Counted from the stretch's first letter, positions 45,527-54,760 are shown. The stretch: DNA of 64,000 nucleotides from Prevotella sp. MGM1 (GCF_002933775.1 NZ_BEWV01000216.1:1-64000); one strand, 5' to 3'. The notes: a model not told the origin generated them from the sequence alone. Program-made: numbers and translations.

Positions 45527-48274
45527 CTACTTCCAATATACCATAAACCGTCCGTCAGGGGTTATTCCCGCCACGGATATTTTTAAGGCCGAGGTCTTGC
45601 CGTTGTTGAAAAGCCTCAACCTCAACCGCCCGTCGGCATCGGCATGGGCATTGGGATTCCAGTAGAGCGTGCGGCGATAATCGGCAGGCTCAGCCGGACG
45701 CGTCACGCTGTAATCGGGATTATAGAAATCGGCCGGTTCGTTCAGACCGGGCAATATGATGTGCCGGTCACGGAATGCCGGCTGAACCGCGTCATCGGCA
45801 AAGGGCACCATCTCGACAGTAACGTCGGCATTATACCGGTCTTGCTCGATCGGAATGTCCTCATTGCGCGGCTCATAGTCGCTGTATATCCTCACTTCTC
45901 GCAGCCGCCGCAACCCGAGGTCGTCCAACAGCGCGTCCTCATTGCGGTTTGTCCATGTCTTTCCCGCATCTTCCATATCGGGAACATAGCTTCTGAAATA
46001 GGTATATCCGTCTATCCGCGAGTCGATGTTAAACCTGTTCCGCCTCCCCATGTTGCCGTAGAGGAAACGGGCCACCTGCACCGGGAACATACGCCTGTCG
46101 AACATCCCGTAGCTCAGGCCGTAGTCAGTGATGTTGTTGTACAGTTCGTATGCGTCGGTCACGCACGCCGGCTGTTCGAAGTCGATGCCACGCCTGCCAC
46201 GCCGATGACCGCTCACGCTGACATTGCCGAGCATGTGCACGCCGCGCTCCATGGACAGCAGAGAGTCTCCCGACCCGTCAGGCATCGCCACGCCACCGTA
46301 ATTCTCAGGAGCGTGTGTACGGTAATAGTCGTACTTGTCCGAATATATAGGGTAAAAAAGATCTCGCTTCACATAGTAGTCCGGCATGGCGGTATCATCC
46401 ATCATACCCTTGACTTTCCTCGATGTCATGCTCTGCCTCAGCGAGTCTTTCTCCTTATAGGCTTTCATCTTCAATATCGCCTCGCCGTAGTATGGCGGTA
46501 TCTCAAAGAGATAACGTCCGCCGTCGTGCGTCAGTTGCGTGCCGCCGAGCACCTCGGTACCGAATATTATCTCGGCCTCCACCAGTACTTCTTTTTTCAA
46601 GTCGGGATGGTTCACCCCCAGATGCCCGTTCACCTGCGATATGTCGCCCAGTTCAAAATTCTCATTCTGCACGCCCACGGCGGTATCGGTGGCTATGCCC
46701 ACATTAAACTGTCCGTACCTCCAATTCCTCGCCTCTCCGTTCTCCACGTCGTAAACAGCGAGAGACTTGTGCGCGCTACCTTCCACGGTGAGTGTTTTTT
46801 CAGGTGTATAACGCAACGGCCGGAACACCGTATCGGCATGTTCGCTCCACTTATACCGCCGCCAGCCCTGCACCATCATGAGAAGGTCGAGAGCCGCGTC
46901 GCGCTCGGGAGTGGCCTCGGCAAAATAATATGAAGGATCGGCCACAAATCCGCGCAACTCGCTTCCAAGCAGGAGATCGGTCATTATGTTTCCGTTGTCG
47001 TACGTTGGCTCGTCGGTACCGGCGTCCCGCACGGACACGGACATCGGCGCCCCGCCTGCCGTCCGGTCGCAAACAAGGTCGAGCGTGATTTCCTCATATT
47101 GTGAATATGTCGCTTTGATATTTCCATCCACAGCCACACGCACTGTCTGCCCATCGGCCGGACGGACGAAGAAAAGACGGTCGGCGAGTATGCGGCCGCT
47201 CCCGTCGAACAGCGTCACGTCGTTCACACCGGCCGGCAGGCTGTCGGGCAGCGTCAGGGAGGCATGCCCCGAGGCACCAAGGGTAAAGGTGGTGAAATGG
47301 CGCAACACGCCTCGGCAAAGCACAGACAGCCCGTATTCGCCGGCAGGCATGCCGGAAGAGGAGATCTCGACACCGCGCCCCGACAGGCGGAGCGACACTC
47401 CGGCCGGCTCAGCGGCTGGCAGGGCAAACGAGTAGTCGCGTCCCTGCCACGAGAAAGACGCTCTGAGGCGACCGGCCGCAGGAGTGACGGAAAACACGCC
47501 GCGCCCCATGTATGTGGTGGAAATCTCCGTCGGGCTGATTCCATCGCCAGTCAGTTTACCCTTTATGTCGACAGCGGCTCCCTGCTCGTCTGTAAGTTCG
47601 AAAGCCACACGACAGGGCACGCCGACAGTCATAGTGCCGCCCTCAGGAAAAAACACGGCTTTCAATGCCGGCTTCGATGCTGATGATATACGTTGTTTAT
47701 GACGACTGTACATCCGCTTGAAAGCATAGTCGCCGGCCGAGTCGGGACGCTCGTATACGGGAAACACACGGGAGTAAAGCCCCTCCCAATGACGGAAATA
47801 GTCGGCCGCCATCCTGTTGTTATAGAAATAGTGTGCGTCGTCTTTCGTGTATCTGTGCTCCGTCACATTGAAATTGAGCATCCACCGGGTGTATGCCCTG
47901 AGTTCGTAATATCCGGAATATAGCGAGTCTTTAATAGCGAAATTACCGCAGGTAAATCCGTCGGGGCTGACGATGACGCTCTGACGCTCGGCCACAATAC
48001 CGTCGGGCGTGAGCAGTTCAACATAAAGTATGCGGCTCATGTCAGTGGGGCGGAGATCTCCCGCGCCCACCACATACGCCTTATACCAAAGCGTGTCGCC
48101 TATGAAATAGCACATATTGTCGGTATGCACGTACACTTTTTCCTGCAATCGGCTCACCGACGACCGCTCCAACGCCCTGCGTATGGCATCGAGCTTTTCC
48201 GACGCCGACAACCGCACTGGCCAAAGCATGGCAAGCAGCGGCACGGCAATGACAGCCATATAACGAGTCATCAT
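45527..48274 (-). CDS. MG2 (macroglobulin-like) domain protein
   Basis: 915 aa from ATG 48274; the frame opens 4 codons earlier with a TTG. A signal peptide spans about 1-25. An MG2-like domain opens the protein (KVYVHTDNMCYFIGDTLWYK, about 44-63), the strand pattern shared with alpha-2-macroglobulins. A second beta-rich region follows (KAVFFPEGGTMTVGVPCRVA, about 205). The C-terminal half contains a region resembling TonB-receptor plug/carboxypeptidase-regulatory domains of this Bacteroidota family. There is no thioester motif and no catalytic residue. Such proteins are often found near surface transport genes; their role is unknown. It lies 191 bp upstream of the PL11 fusion. Confidence 0.75.
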   Translation of the reverse strand: MMTRYMAVIAVPLLAMLWPVRLSASEKLDAIRRALERSSVSRLQEKVYVHTDNMCYFIGDTLWYKAYVVGAGDLRPTDMSRILYVELLTPDGIVAERQSVIVSPDGFTCGNFAIKDSLYSGYYELRAYTRWMLNFNVTEHRYTKDDAHYFYNNRMAADYFRHWEGLYSRVFPVYERPDSAGDYAFKRMYSRHKQRISSASKPALKAVFFPEGGTMTVGVPCRVAFELTDEQGAAVDIKGKLTGDGISPTEISTTYMGRGVFSVTPAAGRLRASFSWQGRDYSFALPAAEPAGVSLRLSGRGVEISSSGMPAGEYGLSVLCRGVLRHFTTFTLGASGHASLTLPDSLPAGVNDVTLFDGSGRILADRLFFVRPADGQTVRVAVDGNIKATYSQYEEITLDLVCDRTAGGAPMSVSVRDAGTDEPTYDNGNIMTDLLLGSELRGFVADPSYYFAEATPERDAALDLLMMVQGWRRYKWSEHADTVFRPLRYTPEKTLTVEGSAHKSLAVYDVENGEARNWRYGQFNVGIATDTAVGVQNENFELGDISQVNGHLGVNHPDLKKEVLVEAEIIFGTEVLGGTQLTHDGGRYLFEIPPYYGEAILKMKAYKEKDSLRQSMTSRKVKGMMDDTAMPDYYVKRDLFYPIYSDKYDYYRTHAPENYGGVAMPDGSGDSLLSMERGVHMLGNVSVSGHRRGRRGIDFEQPACVTDAYELYNNITDYGLSYGMFDRRMFPVQVARFLYGNMGRRNRFNIDSRIDGYTYFRSYVPDMEDAGKTWTNRNEDALLDDLGLRRLREVRIYSDYEPRNEDIPIEQDRYNADVTVEMVPFADDAVQPAFRDRHIILPGLNEPADFYNPDYSVTRPAEPADYRRTLYWNPNAHADADGRLRLRLFNNGKTSALKISVAGITPDGRFMVYWK

Positions 48275-48302
48275 ATATGTAAACAATACGGTTTAACAAC
48301 CA

Positions 48303-48310
48303 CAAATATA
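48303..48310 (-). promoter_or_regulatory. putative -7 element of the MG2 protein gene
   Basis: Minus strand TATATTTG fits TAnnTTTG, 28 bp before ATG 48274. This close placement also argues against the TTG start at 48286. Confidence 0.4.
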
Positions 48311-48406
48311 GGGATTATATATATAATAATGTGTAAAAAGGTGTTTTTTATACCCGTGGTTAATCTTTTTTAAGCATTGGCGGCTATCTGTTAAATATAA
48401 TCAATA

Positions 48407-48613
48407 ATGTTTACAAAAGTGTCTGTAAAAACCTGCCCTTTTGAAAATAAAAAGCCGAAGGCCGAAAATAAGCGTATTATGAGCGGTTTTTACGTAATCT
48501 CCAATGTATCAACCCAATACGCCCGCCACAATAATTTCCCTTACCAAATCCACATCGCCTACCCGACAGATTTTTTCCGTTTAGCGTCCCGTTGCCTCGC
48601 GTTTAGACGCTAA
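48407..48613 (+). other. 68-codon ORF overlapping a palindromic repeat
   Basis: An open frame from ATG 48407 (MFTKVSVKTCPFENKKPKA and so on) whose last codons (FFRLASRCLAFRR) run into the inverted repeat at 48577. It has no recognised domain, and the end is encoded by repeat DNA. It may be part of a dispersed repeat rather than a gene. Apart from this and the repeat, 48311-49108 shows no supported feature. Confidence 0.25.
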
Positions 48614-48646
48614 ACGGAGGCTAACGAGTATCTAAACGCAACGCGA
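48577..48646. repeat. composite inverted repeat related to the palindrome at 19230
   Basis: CCGTTTAGCGTC (48577-48588) and its exact complement (48606-48617) enclose a 17-nt loop. A second pair, GCGTTTAGA (48599-48607) and TCTAAACGC (48631-48639), interlocks with it. The segment ending near 48646, read on the minus strand, is CGTTGCGTTTAGATACTCG, close to the arm of the 57-bp palindrome at 19230-19286. Confidence 0.75.
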
Positions 48647-49108
48647 TTAGCAACCAAACGGACTCCGACAAGCGTCCCGACGCAAGAAAAAGACAAGATT
48701 ATCGACTGACAAAAACCACTATATCGCATTTCATATCGCGACATGTATCGCATACGAAATTCTATTTCAACAAAAAAGAATGTGTTAAATACGTGACATT
48801 ATGTTTACAGGGAAAAACTTTTGTTATTCTTAGGATTATGAACAGTTTAATATAACGGTATGAAGAATTAGCATTTAACGGAGTATTTGAGGGACAGAGG
48901 TAACGAATTGGCGGCCGTGCGATTTTCAACGATTTGCGGTACTATGCTGTCAAATAACTCTTTCTTATGCAAAAGTATAACAATCCTCGGAAAAGACAAT
49001 ATCTGCTATCGGATTTTTATTTCCCATCTTTGTAAATTATTCATCTGGAAAGAGATAATCTCGTGAATTATAGCTACCTTTACGGCTGAAAACCAAAGCA
49101 TAGCCCCA

Positions 49109-49520
49109 ATGGCAAAGATTACTGTTCAAAATACCCGAATAACAGCTCTACAATGGGAAGAACAGGATTATATCTCTCTTACAGATATGACTTCTGCCAA
49201 AGATGGAGACAGTCGGTCTGCAGATATAATCAAGAACCGGATAAGAAATCGCCATACCATCGAATTTCCCGGGACTTGGGAAGTGATTCGCAATCCGGAT
49301 TTTAAAGTGGCCGGATTTGACCACTTTAGAAAAAGTGCGGGTTTGCCTTCTTTTGTACTTAGTGCTTCAGAATGGATTGAACGCACAAATGCGATAGATA
49401 GGGCTTGTTGTGAGAAAAGGGCGATATGGCGAAACGTATGCTCATAAAGACATAGCTTTTGAGTTTGGCTCTGCAATAAACGGCACTTTCTTCACCGGCT
49501 GCCGGCAGGATATCCACTAA
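49109..49520 (+). pseudogene. KilA-N domain protein, frameshifted and truncated
   Basis: The intact frame encodes a KilA-N-like start (QDYISLTDMTSAKDG, then FDHFRKSAGLPSFVLSASEW) up to about codon 95. There a tandem 4-bp duplication (ATAGATAG, 49394-49401) shifts the frame, and the protein ends at 49447. In the restored frame the family sequence continues (GLVVRKGRYGETYAHKDIAF, then EFGSAI) until about 49470, then changes to unrelated residues and stops at 49520. KilA-N domains are DNA-binding modules common in phages and mobile DNA. So this is a dead remnant, both frameshifted and cut off at its 3' end. Confidence 0.85.
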
Positions 49521-49551
49521 ATAACATAAAACAATTAAATACCAACTGACA

Positions 49552-51552
49552 ATGAAAAGACTGATAAGACAGTGGGGCATGGCGCTCGCGGCGGCAATGT
49601 CTCCACTTCTGCTCCCGGCGCAAAACCTGCAAAAGGGAGACTACGGCTATCTGTACTGCCACATGAGCGGACGCGGAGAGTGGACGGCATACGCCCTGAG
49701 CCGCGACGGCCTGCACTTCCACGACCTGATAAACGGCGACCCGGTGTTCCCGCCGTCAGAGCACGCACGCATAGAGGGCGGCACACGCGACGCCTACATC
49801 TGCCGCAAGCACGACGGCACAGGCTATCTGATGGTGACGACAGACATGTGCGTGGCCAAGAGCAAGAAGTGGGACAACTACGGAATAGACCTGCTGACGA
49901 GCGATGACATGATTAACTGGAAGTCGGTGACTTTCGACTTCCGCAAAGGCCCGGGCATATTCAGCGACCCCGACTCACCGGACGTGTACAAGGACTGGAG
50001 CACGGTAAACCGTGTGTGGGCTCCGCAAATATTCTGGGACCCTACGTATGAGTGGGGCGACGGGCGACGGGGCGGATACTTCATTTACTACTCGTTGTGG
50101 AACAGGGCCGAGGAGAAATATGACCGTATGTACTACTCTTACGCCGACGAGAGTTTCACCACGCTGACAAAGCCGAGACTGATGTTCGACTGGGGATATG
50201 CCACGATAGACGCCGACATAAACTATCTTGAAGCCGACGGGCTGTTCCACATGATGATAAAGAAAGAGGGCGGACAGCCCGGACTGTTCACCGCCACGGC
50301 AAAAGCGCTCACCGGACCGTGGAGCGAGCCTGTGGCCGACGACTACATAGACTTCGAGGGCAAGAAAAAATGCGAGGGTGTGTCGGCGTTCCAGCTCGCC
50401 GGCGACTCGACATGGCGCATCGGGTACATCGAATATTCGTCTAACCCGAAACGCTACCGCATCTGCAAGGCCGACAAATACATGCGCAATTTCAGCAATC
50501 CGCAGGACATAGAGGGTGTGAACGGCCCGCAGCACGGATCGTTCATGAGACTGACGAAAGATGAATACGACCGGTTGCAGGACTGGTCGGACGGGCTGCA
50601 AAGCAAGCACGTGGCACCGAATGTGGAAAATCCGGTGATACCGGGGCTGTTTGCCGATCCCGAGATAATGTATAGCGAGAAGACAGGCAAGTACTATCTG
50701 TACCCCACGACGGACGGTAAGGAGGGCTGGCAAAACCACGATGCGAAGGCATACTCGTCGGACGACTTGAAGAACTGGACGGACGAGGGCGTAATCTTCG
50801 ACCTCGAAAAGGACTGCGCATGGGCAAACAAATGCCTCTGGGCGCCGTGCATCATAGAACACAAGAAAGGAAAGAGGAAGTTTAAGTATTACTATTACTT
50901 CACGGCAGAGGGCAAGATAGGCGTGGCGGAGGCCGACAATCCTACCGGGCCGTTCCGCGACGCGCTGGGCAAGCCGCTGCTCGACAGCAGGCCCGAGGGC
51001 ATGAAGGGCGGACAGGTGATAGACCCCGACGTGTTTCAAGACCCTAAGACGGGAAGGTATTACCTCTATTGGGGCAACGGTTTTCTCGCCGTATCGGAAC
51101 TGGGCAAGGACATGAAGAGCATCGTGTCTACCAAGGTCCTGATAGACCGCAAGGACAAAGCGAGATACAACTACAACGAGGGTACATACGTGTTTGAGCG
51201 CAACGGGCTGTACTACTTCATGTGGTCGGAGAACGACACACGCAGTGCCAACTACCGCGTACGCTATCTTATCAGCGACTCTCCCACCGAGTTCACACGC
51301 GGCGGCAAGCCGGCACGGCAGGAACGCACAGTGGTACTGAGCCAAAACCCGGCAAAAGGCATTTTCGGCACAGGGCATCATTCCATACTGCGACTGCCAG
51401 ACTCGGACGACTGGCGGATAGTATATCACCGGTTCGCACGTCCGGAGGCCATAAAATTGGGATGGTCGGCCGGTTACAACCGTGAAGTGTGCATAGACAA
51501 AATGGAGTTTAACGCCGACGGCACCATAAAAGCGATAGATACGACACTGTGA
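49552..51552 (+). CDS. tandem GH43-GH43 glycoside hydrolase
   Basis: Secreted enzyme of 666 aa with signal peptide (cut after LLPAQ, about 24) and two five-bladed-propeller GH43 units. Unit 1 (about 28-340) shows a base-type Asp in GGTRDAYI (D80), the modulating Asp in TIDADINY (D220) and the acid Glu in KKCEGVSAF (E275). Unit 2 (about 358-666) has D369 in GLFADPEIM, D491 in VIDPDVFQD and E543 in YNEGTYVF. Both therefore appear catalytic. GH43 enzymes release arabinose, xylose or galactose; with PL11 and GH2 neighbours, an arabinan or galactan side chain of rhamnogalacturonan I is the likely target. It begins 31 bp after the KilA-N pseudogene, whose DNA may have replaced its native upstream region. 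Confidence 0.88.
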   Translation: MKRLIRQWGMALAAAMSPLLLPAQNLQKGDYGYLYCHMSGRGEWTAYALSRDGLHFHDLINGDPVFPPSEHARIEGGTRDAYICRKHDGTGYLMVTTDMCVAKSKKWDNYGIDLLTSDDMINWKSVTFDFRKGPGIFSDPDSPDVYKDWSTVNRVWAPQIFWDPTYEWGDGRRGGYFIYYSLWNRAEEKYDRMYYSYADESFTTLTKPRLMFDWGYATIDADINYLEADGLFHMMIKKEGGQPGLFTATAKALTGPWSEPVADDYIDFEGKKKCEGVSAFQLAGDSTWRIGYIEYSSNPKRYRICKADKYMRNFSNPQDIEGVNGPQHGSFMRLTKDEYDRLQDWSDGLQSKHVAPNVENPVIPGLFADPEIMYSEKTGKYYLYPTTDGKEGWQNHDAKAYSSDDLKNWTDEGVIFDLEKDCAWANKCLWAPCIIEHKKGKRKFKYYYYFTAEGKIGVAEADNPTGPFRDALGKPLLDSRPEGMKGGQVIDPDVFQDPKTGRYYLYWGNGFLAVSELGKDMKSIVSTKVLIDRKDKARYNYNEGTYVFERNGLYYFMWSENDTRSANYRVRYLISDSPTEFTRGGKPARQERTVVLSQNPAKGIFGTGHHSILRLPDSDDWRIVYHRFARPEAIKLGWSAGYNREVCIDKMEFNADGTIKAIDTTL

Positions 51553-51597
51553 TATAAGCCTCGCTTGTATAAGCAAAGTGTCATTTAGGACATAAAC

Positions 51598-51642
51598 AAA
51601 AAACTACGCGCCGCCATACGTATGGCGGCGCGTAGTTTTTTT
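51598..51642. terminator. bidirectional terminator between GH43 and GH2 genes
   Basis: A 21-bp perfect stem (core CTACGCGCCGCCATA) with A6/T6 ends and the near-palindromic centre ATACGTAT. It separates converging genes. Confidence 0.92.
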
Positions 51643-51672
51643 ATATCCGTTTATAACATATCAAACCGCTTA

Positions 51673-54600
51673 TCAGAGGTTTTTAAGAAACTCTATCTCG
51701 ATTATCTTCAAGGCGTTGTTGCCGCGTTGCTTCTTCTCATTGTTCTTGCTGTCAAGTTCCTGCACCGCCCCGAAAGCGTCTTTCGTGGTGCTCGAACCAA
51801 GCGAGCGGATTGTGTATACATTCGATACGGGAGCGTCTTTGAGCGGTATGTGGATGTAGCTGAGCGACTTTGGCGTCCAGCCCTCCCACACCTTGACATC
51901 GCCTGCGTAAACCGCTATCGGGTAAGTCGTGGCCCGGAATCCTTTCATCTTGATGCAGATATCGTCTATCCGTGTGTTCTCGGCAAGCGTATAGGTAATC
52001 CATGCCTCGTCGAGCTTGTTGCCGCTATCCCACGAAGTGTTCTCAAACGTATCGTAGCTGAGGCGCGGGTCGTTTCCGCTTCCGGCACGGGCCGACTCTA
52101 TCGCCACACCACGGCGCCACTGACGGAACGACGGTGCAGACGGTGTCTCGCCGCGGTCGAGCACACATTTGAGTCCGTCTGACGGCATATAGGTGGCAAG
52201 TCCGCCCTCGACGGCAACGGGATGAGTGGTGAAAGTGATCTTGGCATCGGCCATTCCCTCGGCTTTGGCCGTCAGCGTGACGTTGCCGGCTTTGGTAAGA
52301 GAGCGCAGCATCACACGGTTTACACCGCACTCTACGGGCAATGTGTCGCAGAACACATGATTGTCCTTGCCTTTCGCCACACCGCCCCGCCACTCGGCAG
52401 GACCGCTCAGGCTGAATTTCACGAGGCGGTTATCGAGCGGACAGCGGCGTCCCTGCCTGTCGACAATCTCCACCTGAACAAGAGCGAGGTCGTGGCCGTC
52501 GGCTTTCCATCCCGTAGGATTTTCAATGGCGGTGAGCTTTATACTCGCCGGTTCGCCCGCCGTCTCGAGCGAGCATACCGACTCTGTATGTCCGTTCCTG
52601 TCCATCGCGGTGGCCGTCAGCTTACCGTCTGTATACTTCACGTTCTTGAAAATATGCAGGAAGCGGTACTTGTGCTCGTCGGCGGTGATAGTACAGCCAC
52701 CCTGCGAGAGCGTGACACTGTCGCTCGTAGACACCACATAGACAGTAGGTACCACCTCACCCTGCGTGTAATTCCAGTGTCCGACGATGTGTGTTCTCGG
52801 TTTCAGGTCGTCTACCCAACCGTCCCACATCACCTGATGGGCGTAAAACGCATCCTTGGGAACGCGCATAGGGTCTACAACTCCGCTCACACGGTAGTTA
52901 TCGGCAGAGCGTCCGTGGGTCTGTGTATCGCTGAACACAATCTTCACACCGCCCGAATTGACTTTAGTTCCACTACCGGGACGCTCCAACCAGTATTCAT
53001 ACCAGCGGTTGACAAGCTCACGGGCAAACTCATCCTGATTATGATTATACGCGTCTGCGGGTGCGTTGCGGTACAGAGGGCCGTCGCCTTCCTTGTGATA
53101 CGGGTAGCTCCAAGAGTTCCAATACCAGCGCAAGGCTTCGTCACGGCAATATTCCATCATCCACATCGGCTTGGTGTCGCTCTTGTTCACATAAAGCATC
53201 TCGCCGCCATACTCGGCCTCCGGCCGGTCAAGCATCTCACGGCTGCCTATCGCACGGCCTCCGTTGGGGTCATACTTGTCTCGTATCGCCTTCATGGCTA
53301 CCATGTGCCCGGCGGATATGCGCTGGTTTCCGCACTCATAGAATATGATACTCGGATTGTTGCGGTTGTATATTATGGCATCGCGCATAAGCTCTTCGCG
53401 CTGTTCCCAGCGACGGCCGTCGACATCTTTCTCGGCATCGCCGGCCGGCATGGCCTGTATCAGGCCAACACGGTCGCACGACTCGACATCCTGTTTCCAC
53501 GGGGTGACGTGCATCCAGCGCACCACATTGCCGCCGCTCTTGACCATGAGATCGTTAGAGTAGTCGCTGAGCCATGCAGGAACAGACATTCCCACGCCCG
53601 GCCATTCGTTGCTTGTGCGCTGCGCATAGCCATGCACCATCATCACACGGTCGTTCAAATAGAACATTCCGTTCTTGAACTCGGTCTTGCGGAAGCCCGT
53701 AACGGTAGTCACCTCATCGGTGACGAGAGGAGAAGAGGAGGCCCTTCCCGTGTATCGAGGATCGGAGGCTGAGGATTGAGACTTGCCGGCAATCTGTCTT
53801 CCCGAACCTTTCACGCCGCCATTCTCCATCCTCAATCCCCCATCCTCAATACCTGGATAAACCCAATTATCCACCAAACAAGTCTTTACCTTATATAAAT
53901 ATCCGTATCCCCAACTCCAAAAATGCAGGCCGTAAGCACGGGATTGCGCTTTAAGCACGGCGGTACCATGTGCCGGAATAACCACAGGCTCACTGCTGAA
54001 ACCACACACCTCACGGCCATCCATCTCGGTAAGAGAAACCTGCAAACGCCTGGTTACAGGCGCATCGGTCTCATTGCGCACCTCGCTCTCTACGAAAACA
54101 GTGGCCTGACGTCCCTGAATATCATGGTCTTTGGCATATACATATATACCGGTTGTCTTCAAATTACTGTAAAGCGGCAGCGTCTGATACACATTATCGG
54201 TGATGTGGAGCTTCACGTTCTTGGGCAATCCGCCGTAATTTGAGTTGAAATTATTGTTGTTCCATTGGAAACCCGACTTCGTGGCACGCTCATGATAGTG
54301 CCAATCGTTGTCCGTACGCACCTCTATCAGATTCCTGCCTCTCTTGACATACGGCGTGAGGTCGAAGCCGAAGGCCATCACCCCATTTTCGTGCAGACCC
54401 ACATTCTTACCGTTCACAAACACCTCGGCGGCCTGGCGGGCTCCCTCGAACTCGATAAACACACGACGTCCCTCGGCATTTTTCGGCAGAACAAATGTCT
54501 TGCGATACCATATAACGGAATCGCTCATCTTGTTGATATACACTTTATATGCCTCATTCTCATTCCAGGCATGCGGCAGAGTCACGGTCTTCTTCTGCTT

Positions 54601-54705
54601 TTCAATTCTCCATTCGGAATTGAAATTGTAAGTTTCGCGTGCATTGGCACCAATGGCAACGGCCATGAGCGCAACAGTCAGTAGATGTTTAAAAGTTATT
54701 CCCAT
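51673..54705 (-). CDS. GH2-family glycoside hydrolase with in-frame insertion
   Basis: Secreted enzyme of 1010 aa; signal peptide cut near GANARE (about 22). Order: sugar-binding jelly roll (about 25-190, SVIWYRKTFVLP, FEGARQAAEVFVNG), immunoglobulin-like domain (about 200-335), TIM barrel (about 340-600), then C-terminal beta domains. The nucleophile Glu is seen in PMWMMEYCRDEALRW. At the acid/base position the sequence is YECGNQ (E457, Q461) where canonical GH2 has GNE. GH2 enzymes remove beta-linked galactose, glucuronate or similar; by context a beta-galactosidase for rhamnogalacturonan side chains is likely. Residues about 285-318 are encoded by a small repeat element, inside a linker. 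An upstream tandem operator suggests regulated expression. Confidence 0.88.
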   Translation of the reverse strand: MGITFKHLLTVALMAVAIGANARETYNFNSEWRIEKQKKTVTLPHAWNENEAYKVYINKMSDSVIWYRKTFVLPKNAEGRRVFIEFEGARQAAEVFVNGKNVGLHENGVMAFGFDLTPYVKRGRNLIEVRTDNDWHYHERATKSGFQWNNNNFNSNYGGLPKNVKLHITDNVYQTLPLYSNLKTTGIYVYAKDHDIQGRQATVFVESEVRNETDAPVTRRLQVSLTEMDGREVCGFSSEPVVIPAHGTAVLKAQSRAYGLHFWSWGYGYLYKVKTCLVDNWVYPGIEDGGLRMENGGVKGSGRQIAGKSQSSASDPRYTGRASSSPLVTDEVTTVTGFRKTEFKNGMFYLNDRVMMVHGYAQRTSNEWPGVGMSVPAWLSDYSNDLMVKSGGNVVRWMHVTPWKQDVESCDRVGLIQAMPAGDAEKDVDGRRWEQREELMRDAIIYNRNNPSIIFYECGNQRISAGHMVAMKAIRDKYDPNGGRAIGSREMLDRPEAEYGGEMLYVNKSDTKPMWMMEYCRDEALRWYWNSWSYPYHKEGDGPLYRNAPADAYNHNQDEFARELVNRWYEYWLERPGSGTKVNSGGVKIVFSDTQTHGRSADNYRVSGVVDPMRVPKDAFYAHQVMWDGWVDDLKPRTHIVGHWNYTQGEVVPTVYVVSTSDSVTLSQGGCTITADEHKYRFLHIFKNVKYTDGKLTATAMDRNGHTESVCSLETAGEPASIKLTAIENPTGWKADGHDLALVQVEIVDRQGRRCPLDNRLVKFSLSGPAEWRGGVAKGKDNHVFCDTLPVECGVNRVMLRSLTKAGNVTLTAKAEGMADAKITFTTHPVAVEGGLATYMPSDGLKCVLDRGETPSAPSFRQWRRGVAIESARAGSGNDPRLSYDTFENTSWDSGNKLDEAWITYTLAENTRIDDICIKMKGFRATTYPIAVYAGDVKVWEGWTPKSLSYIHIPLKDAPVSNVYTIRSLGSSTTKDAFGAVQELDSKNNEKKQRGNNALKIIEIEFLKNL
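53752..53852. mobile_element. 101-bp miniature inverted-repeat element inside the GH2 gene
   Basis: Ends are 29-bp inverted repeats matching at 23 positions: GTATCGAGGATCGGAGGCTG on one side and, on the other strand, GTATTGAGGATGGGGGATTG. The element lies in frame and adds residues about 285-318, including LRMENGGVKG, a composition typical of small ATGGAGAATGG-type repeats of this bacterial group. No target duplication was recognised. No ORF of its own. Confidence 0.7.
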
Positions 54706-54724
54706 ATTTCTTGATTTTCAAACG

Positions 54725-54732
54725 CAAAATTA
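54725..54732 (-). promoter_or_regulatory. putative -7 element of the GH2 gene
   Basis: Minus strand TAATTTTG fits TAnnTTTG, 20 bp before the start codon; the predicted start of transcription is near 54718. No -33 TTTG is present at 19-21 bp, which fits a promoter needing an activator. Confidence 0.5.
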
Positions 54733-54760
54733 CGACTTTGCAAATCAAGGAATATGGGAA

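Noticed and set aside
49975-51576. 533-codon minus-strand ORF
   Set aside because: Shadow of the GH43 gene in a GC-rich stretch; no start context and no domain.
52222-53772. 516-codon plus-strand ORF
   Set aside because: Antisense to the GH2 gene, low-information Arg/His/Val-rich sequence.
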